Origin: an uncultured Lachnospiraceae bacterium
GTDB taxonomy: Bacteria; Bacillota; Clostridia; Lachnospirales; Lachnospiraceae
Assembly: GCA_902790935.1 (NCBI GenBank)
Contig: CADATP010000017.1
Location: 1 to 37,933 of the forward strand
Direction of reading: 5' to 3'
DNA: 37,933 nt
Both the position numbers and the translations under genes were made by a program. This document shows positions 24,592 to 34,637 of the stretch, one piece after another (within the stretch, counting starts at the first letter, position 1; the number at the start of each line of letters is the position of its first letter). Under the pieces are notes generated by a model. That model saw nothing but the letters and a program-made list of their open reading frames with translations. It had not been told where the DNA came from and ran no database searches.

Positions 24592-25881
24592 TTACCATAA
24601 AACTATGCCATTATCCACAAGGGATTGCAAAGATTTTAAAATGCCGAATTTACCATGAGGCCAGGTAAGTCCGCCCTGGAAATAAACTGCATAGGGTGGC
24701 TTAATGGGGCCGTCCGCAGAAAGCTCTATAGACGATCCGGATACAAAAGCTCCGGCCGCCATAATTACGGGAGCATCATATCCCGGCATATCCCAGGGAA
24801 TGGGGGTTACATGGGAATCTATAGGTGCCGCGGCCTGTATTCCTCTGCAAAAGGCTTCAACGGCATCTGCTCTTCCAAAGGTTATGGCCTGGATAATATC
24901 GTGGCGGTCTTCCGTACTGTTTGGAAGAACTGAAAATCCCAGCTTTTCATAAATATTTGCTCCAAAGATAGCGCTCTTTAAAGCTGAAGCGGTAACTGTC
25001 GGAGAAAGGAAAAGTCCCTGGTAAAAGCTCTGAAGTATGCCGAGAGAAGCTCCGACTTCTTTTCCGAGCCCGGGTGAAGTAAGTCTATAAGCCGCATTTT
25101 CAACGCAGGACTTCCTTCCGGCTATATATCCGCCGATAGGAGCCAGTCCGCCTCCGGGATTCTTAATAAGGCTTCCTACGCACATATCAGCCCCTACATT
25201 CGAAGGTTCAATAGTCTCAACAAATTCGCCGTAGCAGTTATCAACCATACAGATAACATCGCTCTTAATATTCTTTATAAAGCTTATAAGCTCTCCGATC
25301 TCCGAAACCGAAAGAGTATGTCTTGTCTGGTATCCCTTTGACCTTTGAATAGTAACAAGCTTTGTCTTAGGACCGACGGCCGCCTTAATACCTTCCCAGT
25401 CAAATCCGCCGTCAGGTAAAAGATCTACTTGCTTGTAAGAGACTCCGTACTCCGCAAGTGATCCAGCGGAAGGTCTTATTCCGATCACTTCTTCCAAAGT
25501 ATCATACGGCTTTCCCACGGGGCTTAAAAGCTCATCTCCGGGGCGCAGATTACTCATAAGAGCAAGGGCAAGAGCATGAGTCCCGCAGGTTATCTGGGGC
25601 CTTACAAGAGCATCCTCGGTATGAAAGATATCGGCGTAAACAGCCTCTAACTTTTCCCTTCCCATATCATTGTATCCGTAACCGCTGGTACCGTGAAGGC
25701 AAGCCTCGGAAACCTGATTCTTTTGAAGAGCCGCAAGAACTTTTAGCTGATTGATCTCAGCCACTTCATCAATCTTTTCGAATCTTTCCTTTAAAGCATC
25801 AAGAGTCTTTTCACCGAACTCAAACACTCTGTCGGATATACCTAAACTGCTGTAAATATTTTTTAAATCACTGTTCATCAT
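24592..25881 (-). CDS. Methionine gamma-lyase/aluminium-resistance family PLP protein (YnbB-like)
   Basis: A 429-residue PLP-dependent lyase-fold protein of the family annotated as aluminium resistance protein or methionine gamma-lyase family. Visible features: HGTSGYGYNDMGREKLEAVYA, RPQITCGTHALALAL, a VDNCYGEF segment (PLP-phosphate and Asp contact), GSLIKNPGGGLAPIGGYIAG with the PLP lysine, and the conserved end KPPYAVYFQGGLTWPHGKFGIL. The true reaction is not established for the family. It overlaps miaA by 14 nt; the second ATG (25878) has better spacing to the GGAG site. Confidence 0.9.
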   Translation of the reverse strand: MMNSDLKNIYSSLGISDRVFEFGEKTLDALKERFEKIDEVAEINQLKVLAALQKNQVSEACLHGTSGYGYNDMGREKLEAVYADIFHTEDALVRPQITCGTHALALALMSNLRPGDELLSPVGKPYDTLEEVIGIRPSAGSLAEYGVSYKQVDLLPDGGFDWEGIKAAVGPKTKLVTIQRSKGYQTRHTLSVSEIGELISFIKNIKSDVICMVDNCYGEFVETIEPSNVGADMCVGSLIKNPGGGLAPIGGYIAGRKSCVENAAYRLTSPGLGKEVGASLGILQSFYQGLFLSPTVTASALKSAIFGANIYEKLGFSVLPNSTEDRHDIIQAITFGRADAVEAFCRGIQAAAPIDSHVTPIPWDMPGYDAPVIMAAGAFVSGSSIELSADGPIKPPYAVYFQGGLTWPHGKFGILKSLQSLVDNGIVLW

Positions 25882-26833
25882 TTTCTCCGTCTATATTAAT
25901 TCCATCACATTTAGAGAGCATAAATGCAAGTATTTTTCTTTCATCTCTTCCAAATTCGTTTTTATTAACCCAGATTACATCTTTTTCTCTTTTAAACCAG
26001 GTTATCTGGCGCTTTGCAAAGTGCCTTGTCTGAAGCTTTATCTGATAGATGGCTTCTTCAAGAGAGCACTCACCGTATAAATATTCATAAAGCTGCCTGT
26101 ATCCTAGAGACTGCATGCTTACAGCTTCTCTTGGGACTTTTTTCTCAAACAAAGATTTAACCTCCAAAAGAAGACCGGCGTCCATCATCTTATCAACGCG
26201 CTCATCTATCCTTTTGTATAAAACCTCTCTCTCATCATTTAAAACAAAGAATCTTTGATCAAACTCAGGCTCTTTATTTTTCTCTCTTTCATTATGGACA
26301 GAAATCTTTTCTCCCGTAACCTTAAAATACTCCAGAGCTCTTATAACTCTTTTGACATTTCCGGAAGGAATGGCTTCTGCAGCTTCGGGGTCAACTTCTT
26401 TTAAATATTCATGCAGTGCCCCGGCTCCTTTTTGGGATGCAAACTTTTCGAGTTCTTCCCGATATTCCGGATCCGATGCGCCATCTGAAAAATCAACATT
26501 TTTAAGTACTGCCTGGATATAAAAGCCGGTTCCTCCGACAAGTATCGGAATATGTCCTCTGCTATAGATTTCATCCAGCGCCTTTATTACCAGTTCCTTA
26601 AACAGGGCAACATTAAAATCATCTTCCGGTTCTAAGATATCTATAAGATGGTGCGGCACCCCACCCATTTCTTCTTTTTTAATCTTTGCGGAACCGATAT
26701 CCATCCCCTTGTAAACCTGTACCGAATCAGCAGAAATAATCTCGCCGGAAACAGCCCTTGCGAGATTGATTGAGATTTCTGTCTTACCGACCGCAGTGGG
26801 GCCGGCTATTATGATAAGTGGTTTACGATTCAT
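25868..26833 (-). CDS. miaA: tRNA dimethylallyltransferase
   Basis: A 321-residue enzyme that adds a dimethylallyl group to A37 of tRNAs reading UNN codons. P-loop at residues 11-18 (GPTAVGKT), SADSVQVYKGMDIGSAK, LVGGTGFYIQAVL, and the C-terminal QIKLQTRHFAKRQITWFKRE are family hallmarks. It lies 4 nt after mutL. The next enzyme in the same modification, MiaB, is also in the window, on the other side of mutS. Confidence 0.97.
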   Translation of the reverse strand: MNRKPLIIIAGPTAVGKTEISINLARAVSGEIISADSVQVYKGMDIGSAKIKKEEMGGVPHHLIDILEPEDDFNVALFKELVIKALDEIYSRGHIPILVGGTGFYIQAVLKNVDFSDGASDPEYREELEKFASQKGAGALHEYLKEVDPEAAEAIPSGNVKRVIRALEYFKVTGEKISVHNEREKNKEPEFDQRFFVLNDEREVLYKRIDERVDKMMDAGLLLEVKSLFEKKVPREAVSMQSLGYRQLYEYLYGECSLEEAIYQIKLQTRHFAKRQITWFKREKDVIWVNKNEFGRDERKILAFMLSKCDGINIDGENDEQ

Positions 26834-26837
26834 ATTA

Positions 26838-28880
26838 TCAGTCTACAATACGCTTAAACTTCTTTTCCATCTCGCTTTCGGTCATAACGATGATGGTGGG
26901 CCTGCCGTGAGGACAGTTATAAGGGTTTTCCAGCGAAAGGAGCTCATCTATCAGGGCTTCTACTTCATCCCCGGAGATTATGTCGCCGCCTTTTATCGAA
27001 GCCTTGCAGGCCATGTCGGCAATTCTTTCCTCGATTGCAAGATAGCTTCCTCTTGAATTTCCTTCCGCAAGCTCATCAAGCACGGTAAGAAACAGCTCTT
27101 TTTCCGAATGTCCGTAAAGATCTACGGGAACGGCTCTCAGCGCATATTCATTTCCGCCGAAGTTTTCAATCTCAAATCCTAAGGCAGCAAAAGCATCTTT
27201 ATTTGTAAGATATACATTTTCCTCTGCGCCGTTTAAAGATACGATTATCGGCGGAAGCAGGGTCTGTGAAACAATCTCCTTTTTGCGGAAACGCTCCATC
27301 ATCCGCTCGAAATTTACTTTTTCATGGGCCGCATGCTGGTCGATTATAAAAAGCTTTCTGTCGTACTGTATAAGCCAGAAAGTTTCAAACACCTGTCCTA
27401 TTATACGGTATTTTTTGCGATTTTCAACTGTTAATATCTTATCTTCAAAAAGATCTGTCTGCTTAATATCTGTAATCTGCGGCGCCTTAGGCTCTATAGT
27501 AACCTCGGAAACCTTTTTTTCCTCGGAAATTTTACTTGTCTCGGTAATCGTCTTTTCTTCGAAAATCTCTTTTGATTCAGAAACTGCTTTCACCTCGGGT
27601 ATTTTTATTTCCTTGGGAGTCTCTTTTTCCTCGAAAACCGTATTGTCGGTGAAGAACTCTTCAGCTACCTTTGAAGGCTTTTCGGCATCTTCACTGTAAA
27701 AAACCTCTGCGGGCTTTTCTTTAAAAACCGGAACTGTTTCGGCAGTTTTTTCGCTGTAAACAGAAATTTTTCTTTCGGGATTGTTAGGTACAAGGAAAGG
27801 TTCCGGGTTAAATCCCTTTCTTGCTTCCTTTAAGCCTTCCGCCTCAGCTTTTTTAATCTCCGAGGGCTTGTCAAGGACATGCCCGGGTATCATCTCTCTG
27901 GATTTTAAAGTATCAAAGATAGCTTCCGAGAGTTTTGCAAAGAAACCGGGTCCGTCGGAAAACCTAACGTCCATCTTTGTGGGATGAACATTAACATCAA
28001 CATTCCCCGGCTCAAGCTCTAAAGATAAAAAGCAAACCGGGAATTTATGAAGCATCAGATACTCCCTGAAACCTTCTTCAATAGCTCTTGCAATAAGGTT
28101 GCTACGTATAAATCTTCCGTTTATAAAGTAAATCTCAAAGTTTCTGTTTGATCTTACCTGTTCAGGCTTTCCGAGAAAGCCTTTAATATGAAGATCACCT
28201 TTGGTTACATCTATCGGTATTACCGCATTCGCTACTTCCCTTCCGTAGATGCGGTATATTACTTCTTTCATATCTCCGTTTCCGGAAGTATGGAATCTTG
28301 TTTGCGAACCAATGGTGAATTGAAACGCTATATCGGGATGGGATAAAGCAAGGTGCTCCATCAGGTCCGATATATATCCCGCTTCGGTAACGGCCGATTT
28401 AAGGAATTTCTTGCGTACCGGGGTGTTGTAAAAGATATTTCTTACAAAAAATGTGGTTCCGTTCGGGGCTCCGACTTCCTCACAGTTTTTCTCTGTCGCT
28501 CCCTCCAAAACTATCCTTGTTCCCACAAGGTCGCTTTCTGTTTTGGTAATCACTTCAAGCATCGAGACTGCCGCTATCGAAGATAATGCTTCTCCTCTAA
28601 ATCCAAGGCTTGTAACCTTTGAAAGGTCCTCCGATGAGCTTATCTTGCTGGTAGCATGCCTAAGGAACGCTGTCCGAAGTTCCTTTGAAGGAATACCGCA
28701 TCCGTTGTCGCTGACTCTGATGTAGGAAATCCCTCCGTCCTTTATCTCTACCGTTATGGCATTTGCCCCTGCGTCAATGGAGTTTTCAACCAGCTCTTTT
28801 ACAACGCTCGATGGCCTTTCAACAACCTCTCCCGCAGCGATCTTGTCTATTGTTTCATTGTCCAATACTTGAATAGGCAT
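26838..28880 (-). CDS. mutL: DNA mismatch repair protein MutL
   Basis: A 680-residue MutL. The N-terminal GHKL ATPase has IAAGEVVERPSSVVKELVENSIDAGA, DNGCGI and SLGFRGEALSSIA. A linker of about 140 residues (330-473) is rich in Lys, Glu and Pro with imperfect EEK/TETSKISEEK-type repetition. The C-terminal domain keeps the endonuclease metal motif DQHAAHEKVNFE from Asp514 and a CPHGRP motif, so this is a nicking MutL as usual in bacteria without MutH. QTDLF at 474-478 just before the domain resembles a beta-clamp-binding motif. Tightly spaced downstream of mutS. Confidence 0.96.
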   Translation of the reverse strand: MPIQVLDNETIDKIAAGEVVERPSSVVKELVENSIDAGANAITVEIKDGGISYIRVSDNGCGIPSKELRTAFLRHATSKISSSEDLSKVTSLGFRGEALSSIAAVSMLEVITKTESDLVGTRIVLEGATEKNCEEVGAPNGTTFFVRNIFYNTPVRKKFLKSAVTEAGYISDLMEHLALSHPDIAFQFTIGSQTRFHTSGNGDMKEVIYRIYGREVANAVIPIDVTKGDLHIKGFLGKPEQVRSNRNFEIYFINGRFIRSNLIARAIEEGFREYLMLHKFPVCFLSLELEPGNVDVNVHPTKMDVRFSDGPGFFAKLSEAIFDTLKSREMIPGHVLDKPSEIKKAEAEGLKEARKGFNPEPFLVPNNPERKISVYSEKTAETVPVFKEKPAEVFYSEDAEKPSKVAEEFFTDNTVFEEKETPKEIKIPEVKAVSESKEIFEEKTITETSKISEEKKVSEVTIEPKAPQITDIKQTDLFEDKILTVENRKKYRIIGQVFETFWLIQYDRKLFIIDQHAAHEKVNFERMMERFRKKEIVSQTLLPPIIVSLNGAEENVYLTNKDAFAALGFEIENFGGNEYALRAVPVDLYGHSEKELFLTVLDELAEGNSRGSYLAIEERIADMACKASIKGGDIISGDEVEALIDELLSLENPYNCPHGRPTIIVMTESEMEKKFKRIVD

Positions 28881-28883
28881 TTA

Positions 28884-31568
28884 TTACTTATCCCCAAAAC
28901 TAAATCTGTTATTTATCTTATTTTGAAGCTTATAGAGCGTATTTAAAGCATCAAGAGGTGTCAAAGTCGAAATATTGATCTCCGCAAGCTCCTTTAATAC
29001 GTCTTCATCCTTAACTGTCTCGAAAAAGCTCATCTGTCCAAGATCCACATCATCTAACTTTTCAGTCTTTTTCTTAACCTTTTCGCCGGCAGAATTCACG
29101 CTTATGGCCTGAATCTTTTCTGTAATATCATTATCCGAAAGCTGTTCGGCAATTTCTTTTGCTCTGTCTATTACCATATCCGGAACGCCGGCAAGCCTTG
29201 CTACCTGAATACCGTAGCTTCTGTCTGCTCCGCCCTTAATGATCTTTCTTAAAAAGACAATATCATCTCCGGATTCTCTGACGGCTATGCAATAGTTATT
29301 AACATTGCTTATCTTACCCTCAAGCTCCGTAAGTTCATGGTAATGTGTGGCAAAAAGCGTCCTTGCTCCCAGGATATTGGTGTTTGATATATGCTCGATC
29401 ACGGCCCATGCAATAGAAAGTCCGTCAAAGGTGGATGTTCCTCTTCCGATCTCGTCCAATATAAGAAGGCTCTTGGAAGTAGCGTTTCTAAGGATATTGG
29501 AAACCTCATTCATCTCCACCATAAATGTGGACTGACCGCTTGCAAGATCGTCTGACGCGCCTACTCTGGTAAAAATCCTGTCTACTATGCCGATATTTGC
29601 GCTCTTAGCCGGAACAAAACATCCTATCTGTGCCATAAGTACTATAAGAGCGCTCTGACGCATATAAGTTGATTTACCCGCCATATTGGGGCCTGTAATG
29701 ATACTGATACAATTGTTTTTCGTATCAAGATACGTATCATTCTCAACAAAGAGCCCGCCATTTAACATCTGTTCAACTACAGGGTGTCTGCCGTCTTTTA
29801 TATCGATGATGCCTTTATCGTTAAGCTTAGGTCTTACATATCTGTTCTTTTCGGAAACATAAGCAAGACTCGCTAACATATCAAGTTCAGCTACTGCCTT
29901 GGCGGTCTTTTGGATTCTCTCCATCTCCGCGCCTATAGAATCTCTTATCTCGCAAAAGATATCATGCTCAAGTCTAAAAAGCTTTTCCTCGGAGTTTAAA
30001 ATAGTATCTTCAAGCTCGCTGAGTTTAGCGGTAGAGAATCTCTCGGCATTCGTCAAGGTCTGTCTTCTGACGAAATAATCTGGGACCATATCGGAATATG
30101 AATTTGTAACCTCAAAATAGTATCCGAAGGCTCTGTGGTATTTGATCTTAAGATTCTTAATACCTGTCTTTTCTCTTTCTTCCTCTTCGTATGCAGCAAG
30201 CCAGCTTTTGCCTTCGTTTTTGGCAACACGCAGCCTGTCTATATCCTCGCTGAAATCATTTTTTATGATACCGCCGTCATAAAGAGTAAGAGGCGCATCT
30301 TCCGAAATTGCTCTTTCAATAAGCCCAGTAATATCCTCAAGGCCGTCAATTTCTTCATCCACAGCCTTTAATGTATCGCTGTCAAAATCCTTTAAGGCGA
30401 TCTTTATCTGTGGAAGCATGGAAAGTGAGTTCTTAAACGCCAAAAGATCTCTGGGATTAGCCGTCTTAAAAGCAACTCTGCCGAGCAGCCTTTCAAGGTC
30501 ATAAATAGGATTAAGATATTCTCTTATCTCGTCCCTGGAAATAGCGTGATTGTTAAAGTCTTCAATGGCATCAAGCCTTTTGTTCATCTCGTTTATATCG
30601 ATAAGAGGCTGCTCTATGGTGGACCTTAAAAGTCTTCCACCCATAGCGGTCTTAGTCTTATCAAGTACCCAAAGCAGGGACCCTCTCTTTTGCTTTTCAC
30701 GGAGCGTCTCAGTAAGTTCTAAGTTTCTTCTTGTGGAAGAATCGATAAGCATGTACTTACTTGATACGTAAGGGGTTAAATGCGTAATATGCGAAAGCTC
30801 TGTCTTTTGCGTATCGTAAAGGTACTTAAGAAGAGAGCCGGCCGCTATAATTCCGTAGGAAAAGTCCTCTACTCCAAGTCCCACAAGACTGCTTACGTGA
30901 AAATGCTCTGTGAGCAGATTCTTGCAAAAAGTATCATCAAAGAGGTGTGAATCAAGTGTTGTAAAAGGAATATGAAGCCTTTCCTTCAGATCATTTATAA
31001 AATCACCGCAAAGATAAAAGGATTCGTTACAGGTAATCTCGCTTGGCTCAAACTTGGCGATCTCATCCCGAAGCTTGGAAAGATCATCAACCTCTGTAAG
31101 GAAAAAGTCTCCTGTAGATACGTCAGAAACCGCAATACCGATCTTGTTGTCTGAATAATAAACCCCAAAGCAGTAATTGTTTTTATTTGAATCAAGACTG
31201 GCTAAATTGGTATTCGTACCGGGCGTAACGATCCTTATAACTTCCCTTTTTACAAGGCCTTTTGCAAGCTTAGGATCCTCTACCTGCTCGCAGATAGCAA
31301 CTTTATATCCCCTTGATACGAGCCTGGGAAGATATGAATCAACAGCATGAAAAGGGATACCGCACATCGGAGCTCTCTCGTCAAGGCCGCAGCTTTTACC
31401 CGTAAGAGTAAGCTCTAACTCCTTTGATACAAGTTCGGCGTCTTCAAAAAACATCTCATAGAAATCACCGAGTCTGTAAAAAAGGATGCAATCCTCGTAC
31501 TCCTTTTTAGTCTCAAGGTACTTTTGCATCATCGGTGATAATTTACTTATCTCTTCTTCAGTCAGCAT
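28884..31568 (-). CDS. mutS: DNA mismatch repair protein MutS
   Basis: An 894-residue MutS1 protein. Mismatch-reading Phe-Tyr-Glu is at 36-38 (LGDFYEMFF). The ATPase has Walker A at 626-633 (GPNMAGKST), ROK loop GASDDLASGQSTFMVEM, LLILDEIGRGTSTFDG and FATHYHEL. Close to the C-terminus, QMSFF from Gln845 matches the beta-clamp-binding motif, and a short helical tail follows. It starts the mutS-mutL unit and is separated from miaB upstream by a terminator. Confidence 0.98.
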   Translation of the reverse strand: MLTEEEISKLSPMMQKYLETKKEYEDCILFYRLGDFYEMFFEDAELVSKELELTLTGKSCGLDERAPMCGIPFHAVDSYLPRLVSRGYKVAICEQVEDPKLAKGLVKREVIRIVTPGTNTNLASLDSNKNNYCFGVYYSDNKIGIAVSDVSTGDFFLTEVDDLSKLRDEIAKFEPSEITCNESFYLCGDFINDLKERLHIPFTTLDSHLFDDTFCKNLLTEHFHVSSLVGLGVEDFSYGIIAAGSLLKYLYDTQKTELSHITHLTPYVSSKYMLIDSSTRRNLELTETLREKQKRGSLLWVLDKTKTAMGGRLLRSTIEQPLIDINEMNKRLDAIEDFNNHAISRDEIREYLNPIYDLERLLGRVAFKTANPRDLLAFKNSLSMLPQIKIALKDFDSDTLKAVDEEIDGLEDITGLIERAISEDAPLTLYDGGIIKNDFSEDIDRLRVAKNEGKSWLAAYEEEEREKTGIKNLKIKYHRAFGYYFEVTNSYSDMVPDYFVRRQTLTNAERFSTAKLSELEDTILNSEEKLFRLEHDIFCEIRDSIGAEMERIQKTAKAVAELDMLASLAYVSEKNRYVRPKLNDKGIIDIKDGRHPVVEQMLNGGLFVENDTYLDTKNNCISIITGPNMAGKSTYMRQSALIVLMAQIGCFVPAKSANIGIVDRIFTRVGASDDLASGQSTFMVEMNEVSNILRNATSKSLLILDEIGRGTSTFDGLSIAWAVIEHISNTNILGARTLFATHYHELTELEGKISNVNNYCIAVRESGDDIVFLRKIIKGGADRSYGIQVARLAGVPDMVIDRAKEIAEQLSDNDITEKIQAISVNSAGEKVKKKTEKLDDVDLGQMSFFETVKDEDVLKELAEINISTLTPLDALNTLYKLQNKINNRFSFGDK

Positions 31569-31608
31569 ATTTCTTCTTCCAAAAAGTTCTGTTTAATAGT
31601 CTAAATCA

Positions 31609-31652
31609 AAAATAACCATGTACACTAAATTTAGTACATACATGGTTATTTT
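31609..31652 (-). terminator. Intrinsic terminator between miaB and mutS
   Basis: A 13-bp stem (31610-31622 with 31639-31651) encloses a smaller palindrome (ACTAAATTTAGT, 31624-31635); the minus-strand 3' side ends in ATTTTT. The gap 31569-31759 between mutS and miaB otherwise holds only a tight GGCTTT/AAAGCC hairpin (31696-31709), and no clear mutS promoter is seen. Confidence 0.75.
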
Positions 31653-31759
31653 ATCGCAAAATATTGTATTTGTATATAAAGAATTGCTTAATAAGGCTTT
31701 GTAAAGCCAATAATTTTTATCATAAAAGTGGGGTGTGGCTTTTAAATATCAATTTTATA

Positions 31760-33157
31760 TTACTCACAGACAGCCTCTCCGAGATAATAGAATCCCTTAC
31801 ACTCATTAAGCTTTACATTAACGTATTTTCCAACCATATCGGCGCTTCCGGGGAAATGAACGATGATATTGTTTGAAAGCCTTCCGGTAACGAGACTGCT
31901 GTCATTTTCGTTAACCTCCTCAACAAGAGCCTCCATAACGCGTCCCTCAAATCTTGAGCTTTGCTTCTTGGCGTACTTTTGTACCTCTGCAAGAACTCTG
32001 TCAAACTGCTTATGGCTCTCTTCTTCAGGAACCTGATTCTCCATAGAGGCAGCAGGGGTACCTGTTCTCTTGGAATAGATAAAGGTAAAGGCATTATCAT
32101 ATTCAACGCGGCGGATAACGTCAATCGTCTCATCCACATCTTCGGGAGTCTCTCCCGGAAAACCGACAATAATATCCGTCGTAATAGATACATCCGGAAT
32201 CTCGCGCCTTATCTTTTCCGCAACTTCAAGGTATCTTTCCTTGTCATAGCATCTGTTCATAGCCTTTAAGATCTTTGAAGATCCGGACTGAAGAGGCAGA
32301 TGAATATGTCTGCAGATTTTATCAGAGTTCTTGATAGTCTCTATAAGCTCGTCCGAAAGATCCTTTGGATGCGAGGTCATAAAACGGATCCTCTTTATTC
32401 CTTCAATCTTTTCAACCTCTTTTAACAGCTCGGGGAAAGATATGGGATTTTCCAGTCCTCTTCCATAGGAATTAACATTCTGTCCAAGGAGCATAACTTC
32501 AGTAACGCCCTCAGAAACAAGTCTTTCGCACTCTTTTATAATCTCCTTAGGTTCTCTGCTTCTTTCGCGACCTCTTACGTAAGGAACAATGCAGTAAGTA
32601 CAGAAATTGTTGCATCCAAACATAATATTAACGCCGGATTTAAAAGGATACTTCCTTACGGTAGGAAGATTCTCCTCTATCTCGTCGGGCTTATCCCAGA
32701 TGTCGATTATCTGTCCGTCCTGTGAAAGGCAGCTGACAAGATATTCGGGAAATTTATAAAGATTATGCGTACCAAAAACAAGATCTACAAATCTATAGGT
32801 CTTTTTAATCTTTTCTATAACCGTAGGTTCCTGCATCATACAGCCGCAAAGAGCGATCTTCATATGGGGATTTTTCTTTTTAAGTCCCCCCACATATCCG
32901 AGTCTTCCGTATACGCGCTGATTGGCGTTGTCCCTTACGGTACAGGTATTATAAATAACAAAATCTGCAGATTCTTCTTCAACAATTAAAAAGCCTGCCT
33001 GTATTAATATACCGGTAAGCTTTTCAGAATCACGTGCGTTCATCTGGCATCCAAATGTAACTACACATGCCGTAGGAACTCTTCCGAGCTTCGCCTTAAG
33101 CCCGGAAACAAGTTTCCTTGCTCTTTGAATAGAATCTGTCATCAAAGAACTGTCCAT
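31760..33157 (-). CDS. miaB: tRNA-2-methylthio-N6-dimethylallyladenosine synthase
   Basis: A 465-residue radical-SAM methylthiotransferase acting on the i6A37 made by MiaA. The N-terminal UPF0004 domain holds Cys37 (TFGCQMNARDSE), Cys72 (YNTCTVRDNA) and Cys106 (ALCGCMMQ) for the auxiliary cluster. Radical-SAM Cys182, Cys186 and Cys189 (GCNNFCTYCIVPYVRGRERSR) follow, with a C-terminal TRAM domain (about 395-462). NARDSE and VPYVRGRERSR point to MiaB rather than RimO or MtaB. It abuts degV: the degV stop and miaB ATG are adjacent. Confidence 0.96.
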   Translation of the reverse strand: MDSSLMTDSIQRARKLVSGLKAKLGRVPTACVVTFGCQMNARDSEKLTGILIQAGFLIVEEESADFVIYNTCTVRDNANQRVYGRLGYVGGLKKKNPHMKIALCGCMMQEPTVIEKIKKTYRFVDLVFGTHNLYKFPEYLVSCLSQDGQIIDIWDKPDEIEENLPTVRKYPFKSGVNIMFGCNNFCTYCIVPYVRGRERSREPKEIIKECERLVSEGVTEVMLLGQNVNSYGRGLENPISFPELLKEVEKIEGIKRIRFMTSHPKDLSDELIETIKNSDKICRHIHLPLQSGSSKILKAMNRCYDKERYLEVAEKIRREIPDVSITTDIIVGFPGETPEDVDETIDVIRRVEYDNAFTFIYSKRTGTPAASMENQVPEEESHKQFDRVLAEVQKYAKKQSSRFEGRVMEALVEEVNENDSSLVTGRLSNNIIVHFPGSADMVGKYVNVKLNECKGFYYLGEAVCE

Positions 33158-34027
33158 TTATCTTATGTCTCCCATAAAGAATAAAGCGATAAGACTGGGG
33201 CCTGTATGTCCGCCGATAACAGGGCTTAAGTTGTTGATCATACAATTCTCAAATCCAAAACGCTCCTTGATCATATCTCTTAAAAGCTCAGCATCTTCAA
33301 GACAGTCGCCGTGGTTTATCATGATCATCTCTTTGTTAAGATCTTTACGGCTTCCCATCTTTTCATCCATAAGCTCGAGGAGTCCTGCCAAAGCCTTCTT
33401 ACGTCCTCTTACCTTATCAACGGAAATAAGCTTTCCTTCGTAGTTTACATGTAAAAGAGGCTTAATAGAAGCAAGAGTTCCGAGGAAAGCACTTGTCTTT
33501 GAAACACGTCCGCCTCTCCAAAGATCGAAGAGATTGTCTACCGTAAAAAGATGAACCATATTCATCTTGTTGGATTCAGCCCAGTCCGCAGCTTCTCTTA
33601 AAGACTTTCCCTCTTTCCACATCTTGTTTACATAGTAAAGTAAAAGTCCCTGTCCCATAGCGGCGCAAAGAGTGTCAACCACAATGATCTTAACCTCGGG
33701 ATGTTCATCCATGATCTCTTCGGCAGCAATACGGCAGCTGTTTACAGTACCTGAAAGGCCGGATGAAAATCCAAGATACAGGATTTCCTTATATTCACCG
33801 ATATAACCTTCAAAAAATGCTTTTGCTTCCTGAGGGTTAACCTGCGAAGTAGTAGGTTTTGCACCGTTTCTCATACGAGCGTAAAAATCCTGAGCGGCAA
33901 TTTTCTTATCCTTGCCCCAGACAACCTCACCGTCAATAAAACAAGTAAGATTGATCACGCCAATTTCATTTTCCTCATAAAAGCTTTCAGGAAGGTCACA
34001 AGAACTGTCGGTTAATAATTTCCACAT
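33158..34027 (-). CDS. DegV family fatty-acid-binding protein
   Basis: A 289-residue DegV-family protein. It begins MWKLLTDSSCDLPESFYEE, the family start (xxIxTDSxxDLP). The lipid-binding Thr/Ser contacts lie in GAKPTTSQVNPQEA and LGFSSGLSGTVNSC, and GGRVSKTSAFLGTLASIKPLLHV is conserved. DegV/FakB proteins present fatty acids to the kinase FakA, but no fakA is nearby and many DegV proteins have no known role. The gap 34028-34130 upstream holds a Shine-Dalgarno (AAAGGAG) and a weak GGATC/GATCC hairpin. Confidence 0.9.
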   Translation of the reverse strand: MWKLLTDSSCDLPESFYEENEIGVINLTCFIDGEVVWGKDKKIAAQDFYARMRNGAKPTTSQVNPQEAKAFFEGYIGEYKEILYLGFSSGLSGTVNSCRIAAEEIMDEHPEVKIIVVDTLCAAMGQGLLLYYVNKMWKEGKSLREAADWAESNKMNMVHLFTVDNLFDLWRGGRVSKTSAFLGTLASIKPLLHVNYEGKLISVDKVRGRKKALAGLLELMDEKMGSRKDLNKEMIMINHGDCLEDAELLRDMIKERFGFENCMINNLSPVIGGHTGPSLIALFFMGDIR

Positions 34028-34130
34028 AATTCAAACTCCTTTTCGGATCGGCCTATTGCCTGATCCTATGTATAGCGCTAAACAAATCTGTAAAAATATA
34101 ACATAAATACGTTTAAAAAACAACAATATG

Positions 34131-34637
34131 CTATTTTGAGGTACTTCCGAAGCCTCCGTTTCTTACTCCGGTGGCATCATCATCCTCAGTAATACCGTAC
34201 TGCAGGAATATACCCTGGGAAAAAGCATCTCCTGTTTTTATCTCCACGCTTTTACCTTCATTTGAATCATTAGTGATCTTAACAAAGATATGTCCTTCAT
34301 TGTCAGAACCGTAATAATCGCTGTCAACTACTCCAACGGTATTGTTGAGCTGGAGTCTGTATTTAAATCCAAGACCGCTTCTCGGGAATATAAACAGGGC
34401 ATAATCATCGTTAATGCGGCATCTGATACCCGTAGGGATTTTGATCGTCTCTCCGGGGGAAAGCTTAAAATCAACAGTTGAGAAAATATCATATCCTGCT
34501 GAATACGCGGTAGCTCTCTTAGGAAGCTTGATCCCCTCGTATATTTCGTTTAACCTTTCATCAGAAAAGCCAAAATCTCCCATATCCTTTTTAAACTGCT
34601 TTAACGAAACCTTTTCAAATTTTGCTACTGCTTTCAT
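34131..34637 (-). CDS. dut: dUTP diphosphatase
   Basis: A 168-residue trimeric-type dUTPase that hydrolyses dUTP to dUMP. All five motifs are visible in order: SAGYDIFS, FPRSGLGFKY, VGVVDSDYYG, FSQGIFLQYG and the C-terminal RNGGFGSTSK arm. An N-terminal extension of about 35 residues (KFEKVSLKQFKKDM) precedes the core. The ATG overlaps the nrdG stop by 4 nt (ATGA), so the dUTP-removing step is coupled to deoxyribonucleotide synthesis. Confidence 0.96.
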   Translation of the reverse strand: MKAVAKFEKVSLKQFKKDMGDFGFSDERLNEIYEGIKLPKRATAYSAGYDIFSTVDFKLSPGETIKIPTGIRCRINDDYALFIFPRSGLGFKYRLQLNNTVGVVDSDYYGSDNEGHIFVKITNDSNEGKSVEIKTGDAFSQGIFLQYGITEDDDATGVRNGGFGSTSK

